This document shows positions 1 through 8,489 of a DNA stretch of 64,000 nucleotides, piece after piece. Every line of letters starts with the position of its first letter. Position 1 is the first letter of the stretch. The notes under the pieces were generated by a model, which made no database searches, was not told the DNA's origin, and saw only the letters and a list, made by a program, of their open reading frames with translations. The translations under genes were made by a program, and so were the position numbers. The stretch lies in assembly GCF_036346615.1 (NCBI RefSeq), contig NZ_CP107836.1:6138001-6202000 (forward strand). The letters run 5' to 3'. The DNA comes from Streptomyces sp. NBC_00523 (GTDB taxonomy: Bacteria > Actinomycetota > Actinomycetes > Streptomycetales > Streptomycetaceae).

Positions 1-7
1 GACCGGC

Positions 8-211
8 TCACTCCTTGATCGCGTCCGCCGCGATCATGACGGCCGCGCCCGCCACCATCAGCACGATCGACACGAAGACCGGGTACTCGGAGGCGAACGG
101 CAGCTTCTGCACCAGGTTGAAGAAGCGGAACCAGTCCAGCCACACATGGAGCAGCCCGGCGACCCCCTGGACGAAGACCAGGAACCCGACCGTCTCGCAG
201 AGTTTCTTCAT
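8..211 (-). CDS. small two-helix membrane protein
   Basis: A 67-residue protein, starting at the ATG read leftward from 211. It has a short charged N-terminus (MKKLCE) and two hydrophobic segments, about residues 8-26 and 43-63, separated by a loop rich in aromatic residues (WLDWFRFF). This predicts two membrane helices. I do not recognise a named family. It is divergent from the histidine kinase gene, with about 147 bases between them, so the two may share a control region, but nothing in the sequence assigns it a role. Length and composition look like a real gene rather than a shadow, because the long frame containing it has low-complexity upstream sequence and only this end looks protein-like. 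Confidence 0.6.
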   Translation of the reverse strand: MKKLCETVGFLVFVQGVAGLLHVWLDWFRFFNLVQKLPFASEYPVFVSIVLMVAGAAVMIAADAIKE

Positions 212-358
212 GGCCCCGAGCCTGGCCGCCGGGGCCGCTCCGCCGCGTCGGCCGGTGGGCTGCCCCGCCGGGTCCGAAAGTCTCCGTCTCCGCGACTTTG
301 GTCGCTCCCGCGCCCCGGACACCTCGAACCGGGCGCCCGCGTGCGTAGCTTTGTCGAC

Positions 359-1573
359 ATGACGCGTACGGAGTACCCCTGGCTGCTGCCCTCGGCGATG
401 GCCGGACCCGAGCTGCCCGACGACCGCGGCCGGTCCCGCCGCACCGTGCGGGACTGGGTGGTCGACCTCACCGCGTTCCTCTGCGCGGCGGGCATCGGCC
501 TGGCGACGCTCGCCACGATAGAGGCCGACCCCACCACATCGGACACCTTCGTCCTGGTGGACTCCCTCGTCGGCGCCGCCGCCTGCTGCGCCCTGTGGTT
601 CCGGCGCCGCTGGCCGGTCGGGCTCGCCGTCGCCCTGACCCTGCTGTCCACCGTCGAACCGGTCGCGGCGGGCGCCCTGCTCGTCGCGCTGTTCAGCCTG
701 GCCGTCCACCGGCCGTTCCGCCCGGTCGCCCTCGTCGGCGCGGGGGCCCTGGCCGTCGCCCCCGTACAGCCGTATCTGCGCCCCGACCCGAACACCTCGT
801 TCCTGGCGTCCACCATCATCGGGCTCCTGCTGATCCTGCTCGTCCTCAGCTGGGGCATGATCGTGCGCTCCCGGCGCCAGCTCGTCGTCTCCCTCCGTGA
901 ACGCGCCGTCCGCGCCGAGACCGAGGCCGCCCTCCGCGCCGAGCAGGCCCAGCGGCTCGCCCGCGAGGAGATCGCCCGCGAGATGCACGACGTGCTCGCC
1001 CACCGGCTGACCCTGCTCAGCGTCCACGCGGGCGCCCTGGAATTCCGGCCCGACGCGCCCCCGGCCGAGGTCGCCCGCGCCGCCGGGGTCATCCGGGACA
1101 GCGCGCACGAGGCGCTCCAGGACCTCCGCGAGATCATCGGCGTGCTCCGCGGCCCCCGCGACAGCGACGGCAACCGCCCGCAGCCCACCCTCGCCACCCT
1201 CGACGCGCTCGTCGCCGAATCCCGGGATGCGGGCATGAAGGTCACCCTGGACAACCGCCTCGCCGACCCCGACGCCGTGCCCGCCGCCTCCGGGCGCACC
1301 GTCTACCGGATCGCCCAGGAGGCGCTGACCAACGCCCGCAAGCACGCCCCCGGCACCGAGGTCACCGTCGCCGTCACCGGCGGACCCGGGCAGGGCATCA
1401 CCGTGGAGGTGCGCAACCCGGCGCCCACCGAGCCCTTCACCCCGGTCCCCGGCTCCGGCCAGGGGCTCATCGGCCTCACCGAACGGGCCACCCTCGCCGG
1501 CGGCCGTCTCGACCACGGGCCCGCCCCCGGCGGCGGGTTCGCGGTGCGGGCCTGGCTACCGTGGGCGTCATGA
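359..1573 (+). CDS. NarL-type sensor histidine kinase
   Basis: A 404-residue membrane sensor kinase. The first half has about four to five hydrophobic segments (roughly residues 35-165), with little room for an outside sensor domain. A short coiled linker rich in Ala, Glu and Arg leads to the HisKA_3 dimerisation box with the phospho-accepting His in EMHDVLAHRL (about residue 210). The C-terminus is an HATPase domain with the N box in NARKHAP and a glycine-rich box GQGLIGLTERA. It would autophosphorylate and pass phosphate to the response regulator that follows, whose ATG overlaps this stop by four bases (ATGA). The start was set at the ATG at 359 because upstream codons in this frame look non-coding and antisense to the small membrane protein gene. 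Confidence 0.93.
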   Translation: MTRTEYPWLLPSAMAGPELPDDRGRSRRTVRDWVVDLTAFLCAAGIGLATLATIEADPTTSDTFVLVDSLVGAAACCALWFRRRWPVGLAVALTLLSTVEPVAAGALLVALFSLAVHRPFRPVALVGAGALAVAPVQPYLRPDPNTSFLASTIIGLLLILLVLSWGMIVRSRRQLVVSLRERAVRAETEAALRAEQAQRLAREEIAREMHDVLAHRLTLLSVHAGALEFRPDAPPAEVARAAGVIRDSAHEALQDLREIIGVLRGPRDSDGNRPQPTLATLDALVAESRDAGMKVTLDNRLADPDAVPAASGRTVYRIAQEALTNARKHAPGTEVTVAVTGGPGQGITVEVRNPAPTEPFTPVPGSGQGLIGLTERATLAGGRLDHGPAPGGGFAVRAWLPWAS

Positions 1574-2268
1574 CCCACGCGCCCGTCCGCCTGCTCATCG
1601 TCGACGACGACCCGCTCGTCCGGGCCGGGCTGAAGCTGATGCTCGGCGGCGCCGACGACATCGACATCGTGGGCGAGGGCTCCGACGGCAGCGAGGCCGA
1701 GGCCCTGGTCGACCGGCTGCGGCCCGACGTGGTCCTGATGGACATCCGGATGCCGGTCATGGACGGCCTCACCGCCACCGAAGCGCTGCGCGCCCGGCCC
1801 GACGCGCCGGAGATCGTCGTCCTGACCACCTTCCACGCCGACGAACAGGTGCTCCGCGCCATCCGCGCCGGGGCCGCCGGCTTCGTCCTCAAGGACACCC
1901 CGCCCGCCCGGATCGTGGAGTCGGTGCGCCGGGTCGCGGCCGGCGACCCGGTCCTCTCGCCCGCCGTCACCCGGCAGCTCATGGCCCGGGCGGCCGGGTC
2001 CGGGCAGGAGGAACGCGTGGACCGGGCCGCCCGGGCGCGCGAGCGGATCGCGCTGCTCGCGGACCGGGAGCGCGAGGTGGCCGTCGCCGTGGGCCGGGGC
2101 CGGTCCAACGCGGAGATCGCCGCGACGCTCTACCTCAGCGTCGCCACGGTGAAGACCCAGGTCTCCCGCGTCCTCGCCAAGTTCGGCTTCAACAACCGCG
2201 TCCAGATCGCCCTGCTCGTCCACGACGCCGGACTCCTGGACGACGAGACCGGATCGAATCCGGCCTGA
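1570..2268 (+). CDS. NarL/FixJ-family response regulator
   Basis: A 232-residue response regulator. The receiver domain (about 1-120) shows the acidic pocket (IVDDDP), the phospho-accepting Asp in VLMDIRMPVMDG and the conserved Lys in VLKDTPP. A LuxR-type helix-turn-helix follows at about 165-220 (LADREREVAV, SNAEIAATL, VATVKTQVSRVLAKF). It is the cognate partner of the kinase just upstream, with which it is translationally coupled through an ATGA overlap. A GTG nine bases upstream (1561) is an alternative start. No nearby gene is obviously its target; the P450 gene 86 bases downstream lies on the same strand and could be co-transcribed. Confidence 0.94.
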   Translation: MTHAPVRLLIVDDDPLVRAGLKLMLGGADDIDIVGEGSDGSEAEALVDRLRPDVVLMDIRMPVMDGLTATEALRARPDAPEIVVLTTFHADEQVLRAIRAGAAGFVLKDTPPARIVESVRRVAAGDPVLSPAVTRQLMARAAGSGQEERVDRAARARERIALLADREREVAVAVGRGRSNAEIAATLYLSVATVKTQVSRVLAKFGFNNRVQIALLVHDAGLLDDETGSNPA

Positions 2269-2354
2269 GGCCCCTCGTTCCCGGCAGACCTCCCGGCATA
2301 GGCTGAACGGGCCGGTCCTCGGAGCGGGGACGACACGACCGGGAGGGCGGGCCC

Positions 2355-3530
2355 ATGTCCGAAGTCGTTGTGGATCTGCGCGGGTTGGCCGATTTCACCG
2401 CGGATCCGTACCCCTACTACGAGCGGATGCGCGCGACCGGACCCGTGCACCTCGTCCGCACCGACGAGTTCGACAGCATCTGGCTCGTCGTCGGCTACGA
2501 CGAGGGCCGGGCCGTCCTGGCCGACCAGCGCTTCGGCAAGGACTGGCGGGCGCTGCCCGGCGAGACCGGCGGCGACCCGATCAACGCCAACATGCTGGAG
2601 ACGGACGCCCCCGACCACACCCGGCTGCGCAAGCTGGTCGCCCGCGCGTTCACCCCGCGCCGCATCGAGGCGCTGCGCCCCCGGGTCGAGGAGATCACCG
2701 GCGAACTCCTCGACCTGATGGTCCCCGAGGGCCGCGCCGACCTCGTGGACGCGCTCGCCTTCCCGCTCCCCATGACCGTGATCTGCGAGCTGCTCGGCGT
2801 CCCCGACCTGGACCGGGCCGCCTTCCGCAAGCTGTCCAACGGCATCGTCGCCCCCGTGAACGCGGAGGAGGAGGGCGAGGCGGTCCGCGCCATGGGCGGC
2901 TACCTCGCGGAGCTGATCGGGGACAAGCGCCGCTCACCCGGCGACGACCTGCTCAGCGCCCTGATCGACGCCCGCCACGAGGACGACGACGCGCTCTCGC
3001 CCGACGAGCTGGTCGGCATGGCCTTCCTGCTGCTCGTCGCCGGCCACGAGACGACGGTCAACCTCATCTCCAACGGCGTACGCGCCCTGCTCGCCCACCC
3101 CGACCAGCTCGCCGCGCTCCGCGCCGACCTCTCGCTGCTCGACGGCGCCGTCGAGGAGATGCTGCGCTACGACGGACCCGTCGAGACGGCCACCCTCCGG
3201 TTCGCCCGGGAACCGGTCGAGGTCGGCTCCCGGACCATCGGAACCGGCGACGCCGTCCTGGTCTCGCTCGCCGGTTCGGACCGCGACCCGGCCCGCTACC
3301 CCGAGCCCGACCGCTTCGACATCCGCCGTGACAGCCGCGGCCACCTCGCCTTCGGACACGGCATCCACTTCTGCCTCGGCGCCCCGCTGGCCCGGATGGA
3401 GGGCCGCATCGCGATCCGCGCGCTCCTCGAACGCTGCCCGGGCCTGGCGGCCGACCCGCAGGCCGCCCCGTTCGACTGGCTGCCCGGCACGCTGATCCGG
3501 GGGGTGCGCCGCCTGCCGGTGCGCTGGTGA
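2355..3530 (+). CDS. cytochrome P450 monooxygenase
   Basis: A 391-residue soluble bacterial class I P450, usual length for the CYP105/107-like group. Visible motifs in order: the I-helix oxygen-activation motif AGHETT (about residue 225), the K-helix region EEMLRYDGPVE with the ExxR-equivalent Glu/Arg pair, and the haem loop FGHGIHFCLGAPLAR with the proximal Cys (about 338). It would need ferredoxin and a reductase, neither of which is encoded here. The ATG at 2355 follows a good ribosome binding site (GGGAGGG). It stands between the two-component pair and a sugar ABC operon with no clear functional link to either. The substrate cannot be told from the sequence. Confidence 0.93.
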   Translation: MSEVVVDLRGLADFTADPYPYYERMRATGPVHLVRTDEFDSIWLVVGYDEGRAVLADQRFGKDWRALPGETGGDPINANMLETDAPDHTRLRKLVARAFTPRRIEALRPRVEEITGELLDLMVPEGRADLVDALAFPLPMTVICELLGVPDLDRAAFRKLSNGIVAPVNAEEEGEAVRAMGGYLAELIGDKRRSPGDDLLSALIDARHEDDDALSPDELVGMAFLLLVAGHETTVNLISNGVRALLAHPDQLAALRADLSLLDGAVEEMLRYDGPVETATLRFAREPVEVGSRTIGTGDAVLVSLAGSDRDPARYPEPDRFDIRRDSRGHLAFGHGIHFCLGAPLARMEGRIAIRALLERCPGLAADPQAAPFDWLPGTLIRGVRRLPVRW

Positions 3531-3671
3531 GCGACGCGCCGCCGTCCTGTTCGTGCCCCTCCGGGTCGCGGCGGCGCGTGCTCGGGGATACTTGCCCAGC
3601 CGGGCCGGGACCACAGGGCCCCGGCTCCACCGGCAGCAGCACAGCGAGCAGCACAAGAAGGGCACGGCGTC

Positions 3672-4685
3672 GTGGCAAGGGTTCGGACAGGGGTACGTGC
3701 GATGGGCGCCGTGCTTGCGGCGGTGCTGGGGGTGTCCCTCATGGGATGCAGCAGCACCGGCGGCAAGCGGGCGGAGGAGCGTGCGGCCAAGGCCGCGGCC
3801 GAAGGCCGGGCCGCGGTGAACACGCCCCGCTGGACGTTCGCCATGGTCACCCACTCGGGCGACGGCGACACCTTCTGGGACATCGTCCAGAAGGGCGCCG
3901 ACATGGCCGCCAAGAAGGACAACATCAACTTCCTGTACTCGCACAACGACGAGGGCCAGCAGCAGGCCCAGCTCGTGCAGGCGGCCATCGACAAGAAGGT
4001 CGACGGGCTGATCGTCACGCTCGCCAAGCCCGACGCCCTCAAGGACGTCGTCGCCAAGGCCGTCCGCGCCGGCATCCCCGTCATCACCGTGAACTCCGGC
4101 TCCGCCGAGTCCAAGGCGTACGGCGCCCTCACCCACATCGGCCAGGACGAGTCCATCGCCGGTGAGGCAGTCGGCGACGAGCTGAACAAGCGCGGCCGCA
4201 AGAAGGCCCTCTGCATCCTCCACGAGCAGGGCAACGTGGGCCACGAGCAGCGTTGCGCCGGCGCCAAGAAGACCTTCGACGGCCGGATGGAGAACCTGTA
4301 CGTGGAGGGCACCAACATGCCCGACGTCCAGGCGTCCATCGAGGCGAAGCTCCAGTCCGACAAGGACATCGACGCGGTCGTCACGCTCGGCGCGCCCTTC
4401 GCGGACGCCGCCGTCAAGGCGAAGAACACCGCCGGCAGCAAGGCCGAGATCGACACCTTCGACCTGAACGCCGCCGTCGCCGCCGGGCTGAAGTCCAAGA
4501 CCCTCGGCTTCGCCGTCGACCAGCAGCCCTACCTCCAGGGCTACGAGGCCGTCGACCTGCTCTGGCTCTACCGCTACAACCGCAACGTCCTCGGCGGCGG
4601 CCGCCCGGTCCTCACCGGCCCGCAGATCATCACCGCGAAGGACGCCGACCAGCTCGCCGAGTACGCCGACCGGGGCACCCGATGA
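3672..4685 (+). CDS. CUT2 sugar ABC transporter substrate-binding lipoprotein
   Basis: A 337-residue periplasmic-binding-type protein of the ribose/galactose fold (Peripla_BP_4). The N-terminus is a lipoprotein signal: Arg residues, a hydrophobic stretch and the lipobox LMGC, so the mature protein is anchored outside the membrane by its Cys. The body shows the family pattern: [18 protein letters not shown], a Gln-rich segment around NDEGQQQAQ, and ITVNSGS. It captures a sugar for the permease and ATPase encoded next. The start is taken as the GTG at 3672, after AAGAAGG; the ATG at 3702 is an alternative that leaves a shorter signal. The stop overlaps the permease start (ATGA). The sugar is unknown; the ROK kinase downstream supports a carbohydrate substrate. 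Confidence 0.93.
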   Translation: MARVRTGVRAMGAVLAAVLGVSLMGCSSTGGKRAEERAAKAAAEGRAAVNTPRWTFAMVTHSGDGDTFWDIVQKGADMAAKKDNINFLYSHNDEGQQQAQLVQAAIDKKVDGLIVTLAKPDALKDVVAKAVRAGIPVITVNSGSAESKAYGALTHIGQDESIAGEAVGDELNKRGRKKALCILHEQGNVGHEQRCAGAKKTFDGRMENLYVEGTNMPDVQASIEAKLQSDKDIDAVVTLGAPFADAAVKAKNTAGSKAEIDTFDLNAAVAAGLKSKTLGFAVDQQPYLQGYEAVDLLWLYRYNRNVLGGGRPVLTGPQIITAKDADQLAEYADRGTR

Positions 4686-5728
4686 CCGCCGGGCCCGGAT
4701 CGTCGGCCGTCGTGGACGAACGGCTGCTGCGCACCTCGCCGCTGCGCAAGCTCCTCGGCCGCCCGGAGCTGGGCTCGGTCGTCGGCGCGCTCGCCGTCTT
4801 CCTCTTCTTCGCGGTCGTCGCCGACAGCTTCCTGCGCGCCACCAGCTTCGGCACCGTGCTGTACGCGGCCTCCACCATCGGGATCATGGCGGCGCCGGTC
4901 GCGCTCCTGATGATCGGCGGCGAGTTCGACCTGTCCGCCGGTGTGATGGTCACCAGCTCCGCGCTGGTCTCCTCGATGTTCAGCTACCAGATGACGGCCA
5001 ACGTCTGGGTCGGCGTCTTCGTGTCGTTGCTGGTCACGCTCGCCTTCGGCGCGTTCAACGGCTTCATGCTGACCCGCACGAAACTCCCCAGCTTCATCAT
5101 CACGCTGGGCACGTTCCTGATGCTGACCGGTCTCAACCTGGGCCTCACCAAGCTGATCAGCGGCACGGTCTCCACGAAGAGGATCGGCGACATGGAGGGC
5201 TTCCCCTCCGCCCGCAAGCTCTTCGCCTCCTACTGGACCGTCGGCGGCGTCGAGCTCAAGGTGACGCTGCTGTGGTGGGCGGGACTGGTGGCCGTCGCCA
5301 CCTGGATCCTGCTCCGCACCCGCTTCGGCAACTGGATCTTCGCCGTCGGCGGCGGAGCGGACGCGGCCCGCGCGGTCGGCGTCCCGGTCATCCGCACCAA
5401 GATCGGGCTCTACCTCGGCGTCGCCTTCGGCGCCTGGGTCTCCGGGCAGCACCTGCTGTTCAGCTACGACGTCGTGCAGTCCGGCGAGGGCGTCGGCAAC
5501 GAGCTGATCTACATCATCGCGGCCGTCATCGGCGGCTGCCTGATCACCGGGGGTTACGGCTCCGCGATCGGCTCGGCGGTCGGTGCCCTGATCTTCGGCA
5601 TGACCAGCAAGGGCATCGTGTACGCCGAGTGGAACCCGGACTGGTTCAAGTTCTTCCTGGGAGCGATGCTGCTCCTGGCCACCCTGCTCAACGCATGGGT
5701 ACGCAAGCGCGCGGAGGCGACGAAATGA
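4682..5728 (+). CDS. CUT2 sugar ABC transporter permease
   Basis: A 348-residue integral membrane protein of the RbsC/BPD_transp_2 family. It has eight to ten hydrophobic segments from about residue 32 to the end, and shows family signatures such as [12 protein letters not shown] (about residue 80), [14 protein letters not shown] and the cytoplasmic-loop region [12 protein letters not shown], where the ATPase docks. It forms the channel of the importer. It overlaps the upstream lipoprotein gene and the downstream ATPase gene by four bases each, so the three subunits are made in step. The insert between VSTKR and the next helix, with [16 protein letters not shown], is the expected outside loop. 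Confidence 0.94.
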   Translation: MTAGPGSSAVVDERLLRTSPLRKLLGRPELGSVVGALAVFLFFAVVADSFLRATSFGTVLYAASTIGIMAAPVALLMIGGEFDLSAGVMVTSSALVSSMFSYQMTANVWVGVFVSLLVTLAFGAFNGFMLTRTKLPSFIITLGTFLMLTGLNLGLTKLISGTVSTKRIGDMEGFPSARKLFASYWTVGGVELKVTLLWWAGLVAVATWILLRTRFGNWIFAVGGGADAARAVGVPVIRTKIGLYLGVAFGAWVSGQHLLFSYDVVQSGEGVGNELIYIIAAVIGGCLITGGYGSAIGSAVGALIFGMTSKGIVYAEWNPDWFKFFLGAMLLLATLLNAWVRKRAEATK

Positions 5729-6567
5729 CGGCCCCCAAGGCCCCGGAAGGGCCGCAGGACACCGGCCGGCAGGCCCTCGTCGAGCTGGACGACGTGGCCA
5801 AGTACTACGGCAACATCAAGGCGCTGGAAGGCGTCTCCCTCACGGTGCACGCGGGCGAGATCTCCTGCGTGCTCGGTGACAACGGCGCCGGCAAGTCCAC
5901 CCTCATCAAGATCATCGCCGGGCTGCACCGGCACGACGCCGGGCGGTTCCTCATCGACGGCGAGGAGACCACCCTCGCCAACCCGCGCGACGCCCTCGAC
6001 CGGGGCATCGCCACCGTCTACCAGGACCTCGCGGTCGTCCCCCTGATGCCGGTCTGGCGCAACTTCTTCCTGGGCTCCGAGCCGACGACCGGCGCCGGCC
6101 CCTTCAAGCGCCTCGACGTGAGGCTGATGCGCGAGACCACCCACGCGGCGCTGCTCCGCATGGGCATCGACCTGCGCGACGTGGACCAGCCCATCGGCAC
6201 CCTGTCCGGCGGCGAGCGGCAGTGCGTGGCCATCGCGCGCGCCGTCCACTTCGGCGCGAAGGTGCTCGTTCTGGACGAGCCGACGGCCGCGCTCGGCGTC
6301 AAGCAGTCCGGGGTCGTCCTGAAGTACATCGCGGCCGCCCGGGACGCCGGCCTCGGCGTGGTCCTCATCACGCACAACCCGCACCACGCGTACCTCGTCG
6401 GCGACCGGTTCGTCCTCCTGAAGCGGGGTGCCATGGCCGGCAGCCACACCAAGGACAGCGTCACGCTGGACGAGCTGACCCGGCAGATGGCGGGCGGCAG
6501 CGAGCTGGAGGAGCTGAGCCACGAGCTGAAGCGCACCTCCGGCCCGAGCCCCCTCGACAAGCCGTAG
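5725..6567 (+). CDS. CUT2 sugar ABC transporter ATPase, single nucleotide-binding domain
   Basis: A 280-residue ABC ATPase. Walker A is GDNGAGKST (about residue 53), the signature LSGGERQ (about 160), Walker [12 protein letters not shown] (about 180) and the switch His in LITHNPHHA. Most CUT2 importers such as RbsA use a protein of about 500 residues with two ABC domains. This one has a single domain, as in the FrcA-type subgroup, so it should act as a homodimer. The start at 5725 overlaps the permease stop (ATGA). The stop codon lies inside a 24-base perfect palindrome that probably ends or controls the transcript. The C-terminal tail ([13 protein letters not shown]) is an added helix. Confidence 0.93.
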   Translation: MTAPKAPEGPQDTGRQALVELDDVAKYYGNIKALEGVSLTVHAGEISCVLGDNGAGKSTLIKIIAGLHRHDAGRFLIDGEETTLANPRDALDRGIATVYQDLAVVPLMPVWRNFFLGSEPTTGAGPFKRLDVRLMRETTHAALLRMGIDLRDVDQPIGTLSGGERQCVAIARAVHFGAKVLVLDEPTAALGVKQSGVVLKYIAAARDAGLGVVLITHNPHHAYLVGDRFVLLKRGAMAGSHTKDSVTLDELTRQMAGGSELEELSHELKRTSGPSPLDKP

Positions 6568-6588
6568 GTCGTGTCCGGACACGACCTA
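6565..6588. repeat. 24-base perfect palindrome at end of sugar ABC operon
   Basis: Each half is TAGGTCGTGTCC followed directly by its reverse complement. It begins with the TAG stop of the ATPase gene. It can fold into a stem with a small loop, so it may be a transcription terminator without a T run (common in actinomycetes) or the binding site of a dimeric regulator for the ROK kinase gene 125 bases downstream. I cannot decide between these. Confidence 0.75.
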
Positions 6589-6712
6589 GAAGAGCGGTCC
6601 GCCCGCCCGTCCGACGGCCCCGCCTTCCGGGCAATGGCAGAATCGGGACGGACGGGCGCCGTCCGCCACCGGGATCACTTCTGACCCGGTCACCCCACAC
6701 CTTTCAGGGACG

Positions 6713-7876
6713 ATGAGCACGTACCGCGACTTCGCACACCGCGGCTCCGCCCGCGCGACCGTCCTGCGGACCGTGGGCACGCGGGAAAGGCGCTCGCACC
6801 TCACGGCGCCCCGGGTCCCCACCGTCGGCATCGACATCGGCGGCACCAAGGTCATGGCCGGTGTCGTGGATGCCGACGGCACGATCCTGGAGACCGTGCG
6901 CACCGAGACCCCGGACAAGTCCAAGAGCCCGAAGGTCGTCGAGGACACCATCGTGGAGCTGGTCCTCGACCTCTCCGACCGGCACGACGTGCACGCGGTG
7001 GGCATCGGCGCGGCCGGCTGGGTCGACGCGGACCGCTCCAAGGTCCTCTTCGCCCCGCACCTCGCCTGGCGCGACGAGCCCCTGCGCGACGCCCTCGCCT
7101 CCCGGCTCGTCGTCCCCGTCATGGTGGACAACGACGCCAACACCGCCGCCTGGGCCGAGTGGCGCTTCGGCGCGGGGCGTGGCGAGGACCACCTCGTCAT
7201 GATCACCCTCGGTACCGGCATCGGCGGCGCGATCCTGGAGGACGGCCAGGTCAAGCGCGGCAAGTACGGCGTCGCCGGTGAGTTCGGCCACATGCAGGTC
7301 GTGCCCGGCGGCCACCGCTGCCCGTGCGGCAACCGGGGCTGCTGGGAGCAGTACAGCTCCGGCAACGCGCTGGTCCGCGAGGCCCGGGAGCTGGCCGCAG
7401 CCGACTCGCCGGTGGCCCACGGGATCATCGAGCGCGTCAAGGGCAACGTCCCGGACATCACCGGACCGCTCATCACCGAACTGGCCCGCGAGGGCGACGC
7501 GATGTGCGTCGAGCTCCTCCAGGACATCGGCCAGTGGCTCGGCGTCGGCATCGCCAATCTGGCCGCCGCGCTCGACCCCTCCTGCTTCGTCATCGGCGGC
7601 GGGGTCAGCGCCGCCGACGACCTGCTCATCGGCCCCGCCCGGGACGCCTTCAAGCGCCACCTCACCGGCCGCGGCTACCGCCCCGAGGCCCGGATCACGA
7701 AGGCGCAGCTCGGCCCGGAGGCCGGTATGGTCGGCGCGGCGGACCTCGCCCGGCTGGTCGCCCGGCGCTTCCGCCGCACCAACCGCCGCCGCGTCGAGCG
7801 GTACGAGCGGTACGCGCAGATCTACGACCAGGCGACGAGCACCCTCCGCAGCAACCGCAACACCCGCACTTCCTAG
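6713..7876 (+). CDS. ROK-family sugar kinase (glucokinase-like)
   Basis: A 387-residue ROK kinase. The ATP-binding phosphate loop is GIDIGGTKV (about residue 38), the catalytic Asp is in DNDANTAAWAEW, and the ROK zinc motif is RCPCGNRGCWEQ (about 200). A second glycine-rich site is FVIGGGVSA. Unlike ROK repressors it has no N-terminal helix-turn-helix. It is longer than typical glucokinases (about 315 residues): about 35 residues are added before the phosphate loop and an Arg/Tyr-rich tail of about 40 residues follows the fold. The ATG at 6713 is the first start after the palindrome, but a later start near MAGVV is not possible because it would delete the phosphate loop. It probably phosphorylates the sugar brought in by the CUT2 importer upstream. 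Confidence 0.9.
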   Translation: MSTYRDFAHRGSARATVLRTVGTRERRSHLTAPRVPTVGIDIGGTKVMAGVVDADGTILETVRTETPDKSKSPKVVEDTIVELVLDLSDRHDVHAVGIGAAGWVDADRSKVLFAPHLAWRDEPLRDALASRLVVPVMVDNDANTAAWAEWRFGAGRGEDHLVMITLGTGIGGAILEDGQVKRGKYGVAGEFGHMQVVPGGHRCPCGNRGCWEQYSSGNALVREARELAAADSPVAHGIIERVKGNVPDITGPLITELAREGDAMCVELLQDIGQWLGVGIANLAAALDPSCFVIGGGVSAADDLLIGPARDAFKRHLTGRGYRPEARITKAQLGPEAGMVGAADLARLVARRFRRTNRRRVERYERYAQIYDQATSTLRSNRNTRTS

Positions 7877-7889
7877 GGGCCCCACACCC

Positions 7890-8489
7890 ATGACCGCAGC
7901 CGAGCACCCCGTCGTGCCGCGCCAGTCCCCGCCGCCCCCGGACGAGGGCGACGGGCGGCCCCCCGAGAGCCGCCGCCATCTGATCCGCCGACGCCTGATC
8001 ACGGCGACGATCATCGTGCTGCTCATCGGCGTCCCCGCCGGATACCTGCTGATCTCGGCGGGCCAGAGCCGCCGCTCCGGCCAGGACAAGGCCGCCGAGG
8101 CCGCCGCGCAAGGCCTGCGGCCCGGTTGGCCGTCGAAGATGCTGCGCCGCATCTTCGAGGTCCCGATCCCCGGGTACGCGACCGGCGTGCAGTACTACGA
8201 GACGAACAACTGGAAGGCCAGCCGGATGTACGTGCAGTTCCGCACGACGTCCAACGGCCTGGACGCCTTCCTGACCGACATCGGCACCGGGCGCGCCGCC
8301 CTGGAGCCCGGCAAGGTCACCATCGGCACGCGCGACACGAAGATCGCGGGCTGGTACTTCGGCGACGGCGTCTCCTGGGCGGGCACCACCCACACCAACG
8401 AGGACCCGCGCCCCACCCAGGACATCACCGTCGACATGACGGACCCGATGTCACCCGTCGTGTACGTCGTCTCCGCCGCCACCCCCTGA
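7890..8489 (+). CDS. membrane-anchored protein of unknown function
   Basis: A 199-residue protein with a Pro/Glu-rich cytoplasmic N-terminus, an Arg-rich stop (RRHLIRRR), one membrane helix at about 36-56 (TIIVLLIGVPAGYLLIS) and an outside domain of about 140 residues. The outside part has several aromatic and beta-rich segments (GVQYYETNNWKASRMYVQF, AGWYFGDGVSWAG) but matches no family I know. It starts 13 bases after the ROK kinase stop and is probably in the same operon, so it may be an accessory of sugar uptake. Its 3' end overlaps the convergent fusion gene by 39 bases. Confidence 0.75.
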   Translation: MTAAEHPVVPRQSPPPPDEGDGRPPESRRHLIRRRLITATIIVLLIGVPAGYLLISAGQSRRSGQDKAAEAAAQGLRPGWPSKMLRRIFEVPIPGYATGVQYYETNNWKASRMYVQFRTTSNGLDAFLTDIGTGRAALEPGKVTIGTRDTKIAGWYFGDGVSWAGTTHTNEDPRPTQDITVDMTDPMSPVVYVVSAATP

